The notes below the pieces were generated by a model. The model was given only the letters and a program-made list of their open reading frames with translations. It was not told the DNA's origin and searched no databases. Below are positions 19,737 to 28,406 of a stretch of DNA of 64,000 nucleotides, one piece after another. The translations under genes were made by a program, and so were the position numbers. The DNA lies in assembly GCA_965224675.1 (NCBI GenBank), contig CBDDAA010000004.1, positions 1-64,000 on the forward strand, written 5' to 3'. The DNA is from UBA7957 sp965224675. GTDB lineage: Bacteria > Pseudomonadota > Gammaproteobacteria > Granulosicoccales > Granulosicoccaceae. The stretch's first letter is position 1. The number at the start of each line of letters is the position of its first letter.

Positions 19737-20609
19737 CTAAGGGAGGATTATTTTTTGAAGGTTCTCAGCATACATCATGCTTAACCAACCCGCTGCAGCG
19801 AGGTAAGGGCCAAATGGAATAGGTGAATTTTTATCTCGGCCCTGCACAAGAATGAGACTAATGCCCACCATCGCGCCGACCACAGATGACAATAAAATAA
19901 TCATTGGAATAGATTGCCATCCAAACCAAGCGCCTAACAGAGCAAGCAGCTTGAAGTCCCCGAAACCCATACCTTCTTTACCTGTGATTAATTTGAATAA
20001 CTGATAAACAGTCCACAGTGACAAATAGCCTATAGCCGCACCAACAATTGCATCTGAAGGCGACACAAATACCGGGATCAGACTCGCTATCAGGCCAAGC
20101 CAGAGAATGGGTAGGGTGATGTCGTCAGGTAACAGGGTATGTTTAAAATCAATAACACTGAGTGCTATCAGAGACCAGGTGATGAGTATTCCGGCCAACG
20201 CCTGAATACTGACACCAAATTTGATTGCTACCATGAGTGAGAGAAGAGCAGTGACTATTTCGATCAGTGGATATTGAATGGAAATGGACGTTCGGCAATT
20301 ACCACATTTTCCACCCATTATGAGGTAACTGATAACAGGGATATTTTGCCATGATTTGATTTGTTTGTTACACGATGGGCACTGAGAGCGTGGAACCATA
20401 AGGTTGAAAACCGCTTCGTCTTCTTGTGCATCGGGTGTTGAGGGGCTGCAATTGAGCAATTCTTTGCATTCAGTTACCCATGTTTTCTCCATCATGATAG
20501 GCAGACGATAAATAACAACATTAAGAAAACTTCCAACAAAAAGGCTTAGTATCGTCACAACAGCGTAATAAATTGTGCTATTAGTCAGTAATACTTCCAA
20601 CAGTGTCAT
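19737..20609 (-). CDS. pilD: Prepilin peptidase / N-methyltransferase (PilD)
   Basis: Polytopic inner-membrane aspartyl protease that cleaves the leader from type IV prepilins and methylates the new N-terminus. Two CxxC motifs sit in the cytoplasmic N-terminal domain (CPSCNKQ and CGNC, about residues 77-104). The two catalytic Asp motifs are in DFKHTLLPD (near 150) and in GMGFGDFKLLALLG (near 213), the GxGD signature. Length 290 residues with about seven helices. It serves the two pilins at 26.2-27.2 kb and forms a pilB-pilC-pilD unit, 204 bases after pilC. Confidence 0.95.
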   Translation of the reverse strand: MTLLEVLLTNSTIYYAVVTILSLFVGSFLNVVIYRLPIMMEKTWVTECKELLNCSPSTPDAQEDEAVFNLMVPRSQCPSCNKQIKSWQNIPVISYLIMGGKCGNCRTSISIQYPLIEIVTALLSLMVAIKFGVSIQALAGILITWSLIALSVIDFKHTLLPDDITLPILWLGLIASLIPVFVSPSDAIVGAAIGYLSLWTVYQLFKLITGKEGMGFGDFKLLALLGAWFGWQSIPMIILLSSVVGAMVGISLILVQGRDKNSPIPFGPYLAAAGWLSMMYAENLQKIILP

Positions 20610-20662
20610 AAATCAGTGCTTGCCCGGGTAGCCATAATAAGTGGAATATTTTTAAAATTGAT

Positions 20663-20685
20663 TGGCCAGATAATTTATCTGACCA
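20663..20685 (-). terminator. Hairpin downstream of pilC
   Basis: Inverted repeat tggccagataa / ttatctgacca with one G-T pair, lying between the pilC stop and the pilD start. On the minus strand it is followed by an AT-rich stretch (attttaaaaat) rather than a clean T run, so it may only attenuate transcription between pilC and pilD. Confidence 0.35.
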
Positions 20686-20813
20686 TTACGAATTATATTG
20701 AGTATACAAAGGAATTTGTAGTACCGTCTCCTATCAAGGGCAATAGCTACTGCAGAAGAATCCCTATTTAATGATTGATTCGCGAGGAAAGTGCAATTCG
20801 TGAATAAATCAGA

Positions 20814-22049
20814 TTAAAATGCATCACCCATCTTAAAGATAGGCAAGTACATCGCAAGTACCAGACCACCAATAACTATCCCTAAAAAGGCCATAATCAT
20901 AGGTTCCATCAAACTGGTCATTGCATCGACGTCATTATCGACTTCGTCTTCGTAGAACTCTGCCACCTTTTCGAGCATTTCATCTATCGATCCAGCTTCT
21001 TCACCAATAGCGACCATTTGCACAACCATATTCGAGAACAGACCAGATTGAGCAATAGAAATTTGTAGGCGTTGACCCGTAGAAGCTTCATCTTTCATTT
21101 TCAGAATTGCTTCCTTAAAAATTTCGTTGCCTGCTGTGCCTGCCACATTATCCATGGCTTCTACAATGGGTACACCCGCTTTTGACATAGTTGATAACGT
21201 TCTGGCAAATCGGGCCGTAGCAGCCTTTATGATAATTGATCCAAAAATAGGTAGCTTAAGTGAAATTCTATCTACCGATTTATTAAAAGACGCGGAGGTT
21301 TTTCTCATTCGTTTGAATGAATAAATAGTCGCAGCGAACCCGAAAATAATCACATACCACCACTTTTGCATAAGCTCAGATAGGTTTACGACCATTTTGG
21401 TAAACGCAGGCAGATCAGAACCAACACTCTTAAACAGGGTTTCGAATTGCGGCACTACAAATACAAGCAGAATGCCGGTTACTATACCTGCAATAACCAA
21501 AACCGAGATCGGGTAGGTCATGGCTTTTTTGATCTTCTTTCGTAATGCTTCTGATTTTTCTTTGTAAGTCGCAATTTCATTTAACAGAGTGTCGAGTGTA
21601 CCTGACTGCTCACCGGCCTCGACCAAACTGCAGAATAGGTCATCGAATTGATCAGGAAATTTCGTAAGAGAAGATGCGAATGTGCTGCCAGATTCAACAT
21701 CTGCTTTGACAGCGAATACCATATCCCGCATTGATTTTTTATCAAGTCCCTGAGCTACAATTTCCAGTGCCTGAACCATGGGAATACCTGATTGCATCAT
21801 GGTCGTTAGTTGTCGGGCAAAAATTGCAATATCACCCGCTAGAATTCTCTCGCCGCCGCCTTTTTTCTTTGATTGCTTTTTTATTTTTGATGGAACCACA
21901 CCCTGGCGGCGTAATTTTGCTTTAATAATGTCAACATTCTGAGCCGACATGGTGCCGCGAATTTTGGAACCTTTTTTATCCTTGCCTTCCCATTCAAATA
22001 ATGTACGTTTGGCTTCCCGGTTAATGGGTGCTGCAGTGCTTCGAGACAT
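20814..22049 (-). CDS. pilC: Type IV pilus inner-membrane platform protein PilC
   Basis: Polytopic GspF/PilC family protein that couples the PilB ATPase to pilin insertion. Two repeated T2SSF domains are visible: the first around LAGDIAIFARQLTTMM (about residues 72-87) and the second around ARFARTLSTMSKAGVPIVEAM (near 281-301), each followed by a hydrophobic helix. A short N-terminal domain begins with FEWEGKDKKG. The C-terminus IVIGGLVLAMYLPIFKMGDAF is typical. Length 411 residues. Only five bases separate it from pilB. Confidence 0.95.
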   Translation of the reverse strand: MSRSTAAPINREAKRTLFEWEGKDKKGSKIRGTMSAQNVDIIKAKLRRQGVVPSKIKKQSKKKGGGERILAGDIAIFARQLTTMMQSGIPMVQALEIVAQGLDKKSMRDMVFAVKADVESGSTFASSLTKFPDQFDDLFCSLVEAGEQSGTLDTLLNEIATYKEKSEALRKKIKKAMTYPISVLVIAGIVTGILLVFVVPQFETLFKSVGSDLPAFTKMVVNLSELMQKWWYVIIFGFAATIYSFKRMRKTSASFNKSVDRISLKLPIFGSIIIKAATARFARTLSTMSKAGVPIVEAMDNVAGTAGNEIFKEAILKMKDEASTGQRLQISIAQSGLFSNMVVQMVAIGEEAGSIDEMLEKVAEFYEDEVDNDVDAMTSLMEPMIMAFLGIVIGGLVLAMYLPIFKMGDAF

Positions 22050-22054
22050 GAGTT

Positions 22055-23752
22055 CTAGTCCTTGGTTACGCGGTTAGCTTCTTCAAGGCTAAGTACGCCT
22101 TTCGCCACTTTTTTCAGAGCGGATTGGCGCAAGTCATCCACCCCATCTAATTTCGCCTGATCGGCAACGTCCATAGCATTGCCTTCTGCCATGACAATAC
22201 GTTGAATCGGTTCACTCATGGGCATTACCTGGTAGATTCCTACCCGTCCCTTGTAGCCGTCATTGCATTTACTGCAGCCAACGGGTTTGAATATCGTCAG
22301 GCCGTCCAATTGTTCTTCTTTAAAGCCTTCTGCCAGTAGAGCTTCACGTGGTATGTCGGCTTCTTCTTTGCACTGCTCGCAGAGTCTTCGACCTAATCGC
22401 TGAGCAATGATGAGCGTAACTGCGCTTGCAATATTGAACGCAGGTATCCCCATATTACTAAGGCGTGAAAGGGTTTGAGGGGCATCATTAGTATGCAGTG
22501 TCGATAATACAAGGTGACCTGTTTGTGCGGCTTTGATGGCAATGCCGCCGGTTTCAATATCACGTATTTCACCAACCATAATGACGTCAGGATCCTGACG
22601 TAAAAAAGATTTCAGCGCTTCAGCAAATGTAAGTCCGGCTTTTGGATTGACATTGACTTGATTAATGCCCTCCAGATTTATCTCAGCAGGGTCTTCGGCG
22701 GTGGATATATTAGTATCTGGTTTGTTAAGAATGTTTAGTCCTGTATAGAGAGACACTGTTTTCCCACTTCCCGTGGGTCCGGTGACCAGGATCATTCCGT
22801 AAGGGTTTGCTAAAGCATCCATGTATAGTTGCTTTTGCTCCTCTTCATAGCCCAATGCGTCAATGCCCAACTGTGCGCTGCTTGGATCGAGTATTCTGAG
22901 TACAGTTTTTTCACCAAATAAAGTTGGACAGGTATTCACTCGAAAATCAATGGCCCGTGTCTTTGAGATTTTGAGCTTGATACGTCCATCTTGTGGAACC
23001 CGGCGCTCTGAAATATCCATTCGAGACATAACTTTAAGACGAGCAGTGATACGTTCTGACATATTCAGTGGCGGGTTGGCAAATTCTTGTAATATTCCAT
23101 CAATGCGATAGCGGACTCGAAAAACTTTCTCATAAGGCTCGATATGAATATCTGAAGCACCTCTTTTTATGGCATCAAGTAACACCTTATTTACAAAACG
23201 TACAACCGGGGTATCATCAATATCATTTCCAGAATCCTCTTCTTCAGCCTCTTCTTCAGTTGTGTCGAGAAGATCGAAACTTTCATCAAGATCTTCCATG
23301 CTATTTGATTGACCATCGAGAACTACCTGTATTAATGCTTCGAGTTTTGTCTCTTCTGCCAGAACAGCTTCAACCCGTTTACCTGAGGAAAACTTGAATG
23401 CATCGAGTGCAGCTGTATTGGTAGGGTCAGAAAGTGCTACGAATAGTTGATTGCCTCTGGCACTGATGGGTACAGCCCGATATTTTGTGACTAACTCTTC
23501 ATTAATCAGCTTTCTGGGGATGGAATCTGCATCAATAACACTGACATCAAACACGGGTAGTCCGAATTCATGGCCCAGAGAAACCGCTATTGCCTGTTGA
23601 GAAATATTCAGCTCGTTAACCAAGTGCTGGACCAAAGGTTTCTTGCTGTCTTTGGCTTCTGTGAGTGCATCCAAGGCATCTTTTTCAGAGATTAAACCGT
23701 CTTTTACAAGACGTTTGGCTATTCCGGGTAGGGCGAGTTTTGTATCTTGCAT
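22055..23752 (-). CDS. pilB: Type IV pilus assembly ATPase PilB
   Basis: Hexameric cytoplasmic ATPase that powers pilus extension. An N-terminal MshEN-type domain (about residues 1-150, with ISQQAIAVSLGHEFGLP) is followed by an acidic linker (near 160-180) and the GspE ATPase domain with Walker A GPTGSGKT (near 325-332), the Asp box and Walker B region DPDVIMVGEIRD (near 388-399), and a four-Cys zinc site (CEQC ... CSKC, near 455-500). Length 565 residues. It is first in the pilB-pilC-pilD order. No pilT is in the window. Confidence 0.96.
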   Translation of the reverse strand: MQDTKLALPGIAKRLVKDGLISEKDALDALTEAKDSKKPLVQHLVNELNISQQAIAVSLGHEFGLPVFDVSVIDADSIPRKLINEELVTKYRAVPISARGNQLFVALSDPTNTAALDAFKFSSGKRVEAVLAEETKLEALIQVVLDGQSNSMEDLDESFDLLDTTEEEAEEEDSGNDIDDTPVVRFVNKVLLDAIKRGASDIHIEPYEKVFRVRYRIDGILQEFANPPLNMSERITARLKVMSRMDISERRVPQDGRIKLKISKTRAIDFRVNTCPTLFGEKTVLRILDPSSAQLGIDALGYEEEQKQLYMDALANPYGMILVTGPTGSGKTVSLYTGLNILNKPDTNISTAEDPAEINLEGINQVNVNPKAGLTFAEALKSFLRQDPDVIMVGEIRDIETGGIAIKAAQTGHLVLSTLHTNDAPQTLSRLSNMGIPAFNIASAVTLIIAQRLGRRLCEQCKEEADIPREALLAEGFKEEQLDGLTIFKPVGCSKCNDGYKGRVGIYQVMPMSEPIQRIVMAEGNAMDVADQAKLDGVDDLRQSALKKVAKGVLSLEEANRVTKD

Positions 23753-23933
23753 AGTCGTCTTAGCTTCAGTTTGGGATGCAGATTAGCGGGCTTCAATGGG
23801 TTATCGGCATTTCAGATACTCTCTTGAGAGCGTTGTATTTGTTAGATTTGCTGCGAATATTGCGCTCGTTGAGTCACAATGTCACAGTTTGTTAAGGCAG
23901 GGTCAAAGCTATCTTCAATTTCTAAGAGATTCT

Positions 23934-26081
23934 CTAATACAGTAGCGCTTGACTCACATTATCCGGTTCGTTTGTTAATTTAAGTAATTCCCTATACCTG
24001 GGGGGGTAATAGTTTTTTTGAATATTGGCATCTGAATAATACTCAAGCTGGGCACTGATCCAGGTATTTAAAAGCCGGACCATTAGTTGTGTTTTATCCT
24101 CAGACAGTGGCACTAAACGATCTGCTGTCAGGTTACCAAAATAGTGAAGCTGATATTGTGAGCTATCATTATCAAATACCAACTGCCAATCATCCAGTAT
24201 GGCAGAATATTGGTGAGAGACGGGGGTTTGAGCCACTGAAAATATTGGTCTATTTCGGTTGTCTTCCTTACCAAGTAGATTAATCCCTTGCGATGCAGGG
24301 TGAGGTGCGTAACCAAGGAGGCTTAACGCTGTTGGCATTAGATCTATTTGTCCGCCGATAACATTAGAGATAATTTGCGCATTTAGCGCTGGATGGTACA
24401 AGATGACAGGTATTTCCAATACTTCTTTGAATAGCTTTCCCCCATTGCCTACAAGGCTTTGAGATATTTGCATTGATGTGTCTGCAGTAATTAAATAGAC
24501 AGTACGATTGGGTGTGCGTGATTCAATAGTTGATATCAACTGCGCGATATTTTGATCAACATAATTCAGTGAATCATTATAGGCTTGCTCGACAATTGTT
24601 ATGGGTTTGCCAACAAGATTTCCACTTCTTGCTTCTTCTGCCTCTTTTGAATTTTCAGTTAAGAACTTGCGCTTAAAATCTTTTGGCAGCGCATTAAATG
24701 GTGCATGACTCGCTTGTAGATTTACAAATAACCCGAAGGCTTGTTGCTTGGGAATACCTTGAAGCCAATTAGTAGCTTCGTGGATTGTGTCCTGATCAAG
24801 CCTTTGAATTGCTTGACCAGTGGCGCGGTACATAAATCCAGAAAAATCAAACAACCCTTTCTTTGCGATGATTCCAGTATTCGTATCCGAAAGTTTATCC
24901 CCGGTAGTGATTTCTGCGCTGCCGACATGAGAGAAGGCACTTAAGTCGGATGAGTTTAAGTAGTTACTCATTTGTCCCCAGTGTTCATTTTGAGATGAAA
25001 AAAAGCCAGAAGCATAACCTAGCGGCCCCAAAATATCGTAAGGCCTGGATCGTGGGTAGTCAGGGTTTTTTGGATAAAAGTGAATATTTTCTGAACGAAG
25101 TGGGTATTGGCCTGAAATTGTCGCAATATCTGCGTAATTTGAATGGCTTGATTGCGCCCACAGGTTTTTAAAGACGTATGCATTTTCAGAAAGCCTGTTC
25201 ACTGTTGGCATAATTTCAGGGTTACCTGCATAAGCTGCCAGGCGATCTTTACGCAATGACTCCACCATAATTAGAACGATATTCAGTGGATCTTGATTTA
25301 TTAACTCAAAACTCTCGAATGCACTTTTACTATTTGTCCGTTCATTCATAGCAAAACCTGAAAGTACACTGTCTTGTTTATTCTGTGATTTCGCCAGAAC
25401 GCTTGCAATATCACTGGCAATTGCTGTGAATGGTCCGGATTTTTCTAAGAGAAGGTCATATTCGACCGCATGCGCTCGAGCGAGTTTACTGTTTAGTTCT
25501 GCCACCTGATAATTATTGTCCACAGGCGGTTGATTATAAAGTATGGAAAGTGGTACTGCTGCAATGATAAAAGCTATGACGAGATAAGATGAAAAAGTTT
25601 GCAATTTTATTGCAACTTTATTTTTGCTTATAGATAAAAATGTGGTAAATAATATCAGACAAAATAATATCAGCAGATTTATACTCAAACCCACGGCTGG
25701 CATAATTTGAGCAAAGCTCAATATTTGCCCACCATCCTGTACCAGCATCTGAAAAGCGAATTTTCCCAAAAAACGCTCAAATAATGTATAAAACACCCAG
25801 CTTGACACTAAAAAGGTAAATAGAACTGAAATTAGAGTAAAGGATATTCCGTATTGTATGAAGCTACTCTTGCTATAACGTGTAAATACAACAGGTAGAA
25901 ACAAGATGCTGGATATTACAATTGTATTTAAGATTTCAGTTGAGAAAATGCCTAACTTTGTAGTGAAGGCTAATGGATGGTTCCAAAAATCACTAACGAT
26001 ATACTGCGCAGCCGTGTCTACCAGAATAACCACAAATAACAGGAATAGAAGCGGCTGAATCAGTTTATTCGGATAGTTCAT
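23934..26081 (-). CDS. Membrane-anchored alkaline-phosphatase-superfamily protein (LtaS/YejM-like), altered metal site
   Basis: 715 residues: about five N-terminal transmembrane helices (to about residue 180), then a large periplasmic sulfatase-type domain starting at NIVLIMVESLRKDRL (about 266). QASHAPF (near 458) and the IDLMPTALSLLGY metal-binding end motif are present. However, the SDHG motif normal for this superfamily reads ITADTSMQ, so the conserved His appears lost, and the nucleophile position lies in SSHSNYADIAT, with Ser or Thr. It could be a lipid-head-group transferase with an altered site or a non-enzymatic relative like YejM/PbgA. It lies between pilB and the two pilins on the same strand. 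Confidence 0.65.
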   Translation of the reverse strand: MNYPNKLIQPLLFLLFVVILVDTAAQYIVSDFWNHPLAFTTKLGIFSTEILNTIVISSILFLPVVFTRYSKSSFIQYGISFTLISVLFTFLVSSWVFYTLFERFLGKFAFQMLVQDGGQILSFAQIMPAVGLSINLLILFCLILFTTFLSISKNKVAIKLQTFSSYLVIAFIIAAVPLSILYNQPPVDNNYQVAELNSKLARAHAVEYDLLLEKSGPFTAIASDIASVLAKSQNKQDSVLSGFAMNERTNSKSAFESFELINQDPLNIVLIMVESLRKDRLAAYAGNPEIMPTVNRLSENAYVFKNLWAQSSHSNYADIATISGQYPLRSENIHFYPKNPDYPRSRPYDILGPLGYASGFFSSQNEHWGQMSNYLNSSDLSAFSHVGSAEITTGDKLSDTNTGIIAKKGLFDFSGFMYRATGQAIQRLDQDTIHEATNWLQGIPKQQAFGLFVNLQASHAPFNALPKDFKRKFLTENSKEAEEARSGNLVGKPITIVEQAYNDSLNYVDQNIAQLISTIESRTPNRTVYLITADTSMQISQSLVGNGGKLFKEVLEIPVILYHPALNAQIISNVIGGQIDLMPTALSLLGYAPHPASQGINLLGKEDNRNRPIFSVAQTPVSHQYSAILDDWQLVFDNDSSQYQLHYFGNLTADRLVPLSEDKTQLMVRLLNTWISAQLEYYSDANIQKNYYPPRYRELLKLTNEPDNVSQALLY

Positions 26082-26216
26082 ATAATAATATTAGGGAGTG
26101 TTTATAGTGCAATAAGAAACGGACACAGAGCACTTAATATGCCATATGAATTGATTCGATTGCTGTATATTTGCCAACTTGGTTAGCTAAATAATTGATG
26201 TAAGGGAATGAATAAT

Positions 26217-26639
26217 TCAGGGTTTGCAGAAATAATTAGTGAGGCATGTACCACTCACCGTCCAAAACGTCGTGTTATTTGCCGCCGTATAAGTGGGTGT
26301 AAGCTTAAAGGTGATACTATCAACTTCTGCTACTGCCGTTGCCTCAATAACGCCTTGGCTTGTTGTCAAGCTTTGCAAGTAGCCTCTGGGAGCAACAATG
26401 TCAACTGGGACGCCATTTAATCCGCTAGTACAGTTGACCGTTGTATTTATGTTTTGAATGCAAATGTGTACGGCCGTTTTGTAACTATTCGTTGAAGAAA
26501 CAACTTCGGCGAATTTTGATTTTTTTGTGTAGTTCGCATATTGGGGAACTGCAGCTACTGCTAAAACACCCATAATTGCAATCACAATCATGAGTTCGAT
26601 CAGTGTAAAACCGTCTTCTGTGAATTTCTGGGTATACAT
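26217..26639 (-). CDS. Type IV pilin, second of a tandem pair
   Basis: A 140-residue type IVa prepilin. The start at 26639 (ATG before YTQKFTEDG) is chosen because it leaves a short leader ending in Gly directly before FTLIELMIVIAIMG, the class III signal cut by PilD; Glu5 of the mature protein is present. Four cysteines lie in the globular part: two in the middle (VHICIQ and NCTSG) and two in the C-terminal loop (GTCLTNYFC). About half the residues match the upstream pilin, so it is a diverged duplicate. A hairpin terminator separates the two, so it is probably made at a lower level by read-through. Confidence 0.9.
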   Translation of the reverse strand: MYTQKFTEDGFTLIELMIVIAIMGVLAVAAVPQYANYTKKSKFAEVVSSTNSYKTAVHICIQNINTTVNCTSGLNGVPVDIVAPRGYLQSLTTSQGVIEATAVAEVDSITFKLTPTYTAANNTTFWTVSGTCLTNYFCKP

Positions 26640-26663
26640 TATTTTTGTTCCCCACCACATAAA

Positions 26664-26690
26664 ACACAGGGCCTGATGATGGCCCTGTGT
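26664..26690 (-). terminator. Hairpin terminator between the tandem pilins
   Basis: Perfect 10-base inverted repeat acacagggcc / ggccctgtgt around a 7-base loop, lying between the two pilin genes. On the minus strand it is followed by tttt, so it can act as an intrinsic terminator, though the short T run suggests leaky termination. It would make the first pilin message abundant and the second scarcer. Confidence 0.7.
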
Positions 26691-26730
26691 AATTTCAGAT
26701 GCTGCAAAACCAGCCAGCTATCAGACTAGC

Positions 26731-27150
26731 TTACTGTCTGCAAAGTTGTGCAGTAATACAAGTACCAGAAACTGCCCAGGTAAGTGTGTTAGTTGCTGCT
26801 GTGAAAGTAGGTGTCAGTATGTAAGTTTTAGAATCTACTTGTGCACTACCTGTAGCAGTAATGATCCCTGCTGAAGTAACCAAACTTGTTAGATTGCCCA
26901 CTACACCCAGATTTGCCGGTACACCATTAGCACCACTTGCACAGGTTGCTATGCCGTTTTTATCTTGTGCGCAAAGGCTAACAGCAGCCTTAAATGGAGC
27001 TGTCTGGTTAACAATTTCACCAACAAATTTTGATTTCTTGGTGTATTGACCATATTGAGGTACAGCCACTGCAGCCAGAATACCGATAATGGCGATTACG
27101 ATCATTAATTCAATAAGAGTGAAACCCTTTTGTACATTTTTCTTCATCAT
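26731..27150 (-). CDS. pilA: Type IV major pilin
   Basis: A 139-residue type IVa prepilin. The start at 27150 follows an ggaga site and gives the leader MMKKNVQKG before FTLIELMIVIAIIG, a perfect PilD cleavage site with Glu5 of the mature protein; the longer frame from 27183 adds an unlikely extension. The hydrophobic alpha-1 helix is followed by PQYGQYTKKSKF. Four cysteines (VSLCAQ, ATCASG, GTCITAQLC) can form two disulfides. A sigma-54 promoter match lies 83 bases upstream and pilR/pilS are nearby, supporting its role as the main PilSR-controlled pilin. Confidence 0.92.
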   Translation of the reverse strand: MMKKNVQKGFTLIELMIVIAIIGILAAVAVPQYGQYTKKSKFVGEIVNQTAPFKAAVSLCAQDKNGIATCASGANGVPANLGVVGNLTSLVTSAGIITATGSAQVDSKTYILTPTFTAATNTLTWAVSGTCITAQLCRQ

Positions 27151-27232
27151 GTTCGAATTTCTCCAGAAAATTTGAATGAACATTATTAATATTATTTATG
27201 AAATTGCCCCTTGCCAGGAGCTGACTTGTACT

Positions 27233-27248
27233 TGCATTGGCTGTGCCA
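27233..27248 (-). promoter_or_regulatory. Sigma-54 promoter of the major pilin
   Basis: On the minus strand the bases read tggcacagccaatgca, close to the sigma-54 consensus TGGCACG-N4-TTGCA, with the invariant GG at -24 and GC at -12 correctly spaced. It lies 83 bases upstream of the pilin start. The enhancer-binding regulator PilR, encoded 3 kb away, is the expected activator. The rest of the 347-base gap to the lipoprotein gene holds nothing coding that I can see. Confidence 0.8.
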
Positions 27249-27497
27249 TACAGTGTATAGCTACAATATAGCTTATAAAAACAGATAGATGGATAAATTA
27301 AATTATTTCAAGTAGCACAATTGAGGTGTTAATGAATGACATTTTTGTCACTTATTGACAGGATTGATAATCTCTTAATTATTTTTGCGCCTTTAAGCAA
27401 TACTCCAGGGCTAAACAGCATAACCTCCCTGCATTATCGAATAGCAATTGTCTGCGTAGTGTCTTTTACAATGATTAAGTTACTTTCATAAAAATTA

Positions 27498-28130
27498 TTA
27501 CCTGTTTATCTGAACATAACCTATGCGTATTACATCGCATGTTGAAACGCCACACAGCTTGGCTCTTAACTCAAAAGTATCGGGTAGATCGGCAATTGTT
27601 TTCTCCAGAACTTCGTCCAGCTCGGGGGCATTGATAATTTCCAAACCTGAATCCGGGTGTGTGAATATACATTCTAAATTACCCAGTTTCTCTTCGCTGT
27701 TAATAACAGTGGTACTGTATTCACAGGTAGTACTACTCTTGGTACATCCTCCGTCCTGGTCGCAGGTATTGAAATTAAAGAAGCCACCATTGGTTCCATC
27801 AGGATTGGCCGGTTGTTTAAGATATAGTGTTAAATCCGAGGTTTCTGAGACTTCGACATCCCAATTGACAGAAAATTTTTCATCTTTTTTGAGAACCTTA
27901 ACTTGTCCAAATTCAGCGGAAGCAATAGTGTTTTGGCTGACAATGTTTATATCTTTGACATTTCCTTGTACGTAGTCATCAGACAAAATCTCAAAAGACG
28001 CACTACTTGAATTGTCCCCAGATGCTCCGGCCACCGAGGCACTGTCAATATCCAGGCCATGAGGGTCACAAGCACTTAGCAAGAATGCTGCGGCTCCTAA
28101 TAAAGTAACGCTGTGATTCGCTAAATTCAT
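27498..28130 (-). CDS. Hypothetical lipoprotein
   Basis: A 210-residue protein I do not recognise. It starts with a signal peptide and a lipobox (FLLSAC, Cys at residue 21), so it should be a lipoprotein; Asp follows the Cys, which in enteric bacteria favours inner-membrane retention. The mature part begins with a Ser/Gly/Asp-rich linker and has six further cysteines, several in two clusters (CDQDGGC, CEYS and CGVSTC), probably oxidised in the periplasm. It lies upstream of the pilins on the same strand, separated by 347 bases including the sigma-54 promoter. No enzymatic motif is visible. Confidence 0.7.
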   Translation of the reverse strand: MNLANHSVTLLGAAAFLLSACDPHGLDIDSASVAGASGDNSSSASFEILSDDYVQGNVKDINIVSQNTIASAEFGQVKVLKKDEKFSVNWDVEVSETSDLTLYLKQPANPDGTNGGFFNFNTCDQDGGCTKSSTTCEYSTTVINSEEKLGNLECIFTHPDSGLEIINAPELDEVLEKTIADLPDTFELRAKLCGVSTCDVIRIGYVQINR

Positions 28131-28406
28131 AATTCATTCCAACAAGTTAATACTTAGTATATGGGATTAAACTCGTTCACCCTCTGCCTGCACTATAGTT
28201 CCAGAGTTGATCAATGCAATTTCCCATTGTGGAACTAGCATTTTTTGGGCCTGAATCAATCTTCTACAATAACCATTGTCTATTTGAAACCTTTTCGGGA
28301 ATAGCTTGCAAGAATTGAAGGATGATTGGATTCAGTAAACACATAAGCACAGAATTGGCCCGATTAATGAGATAGCAATATGCCGTTTATCTAAAACAAC
28401 ACATCA

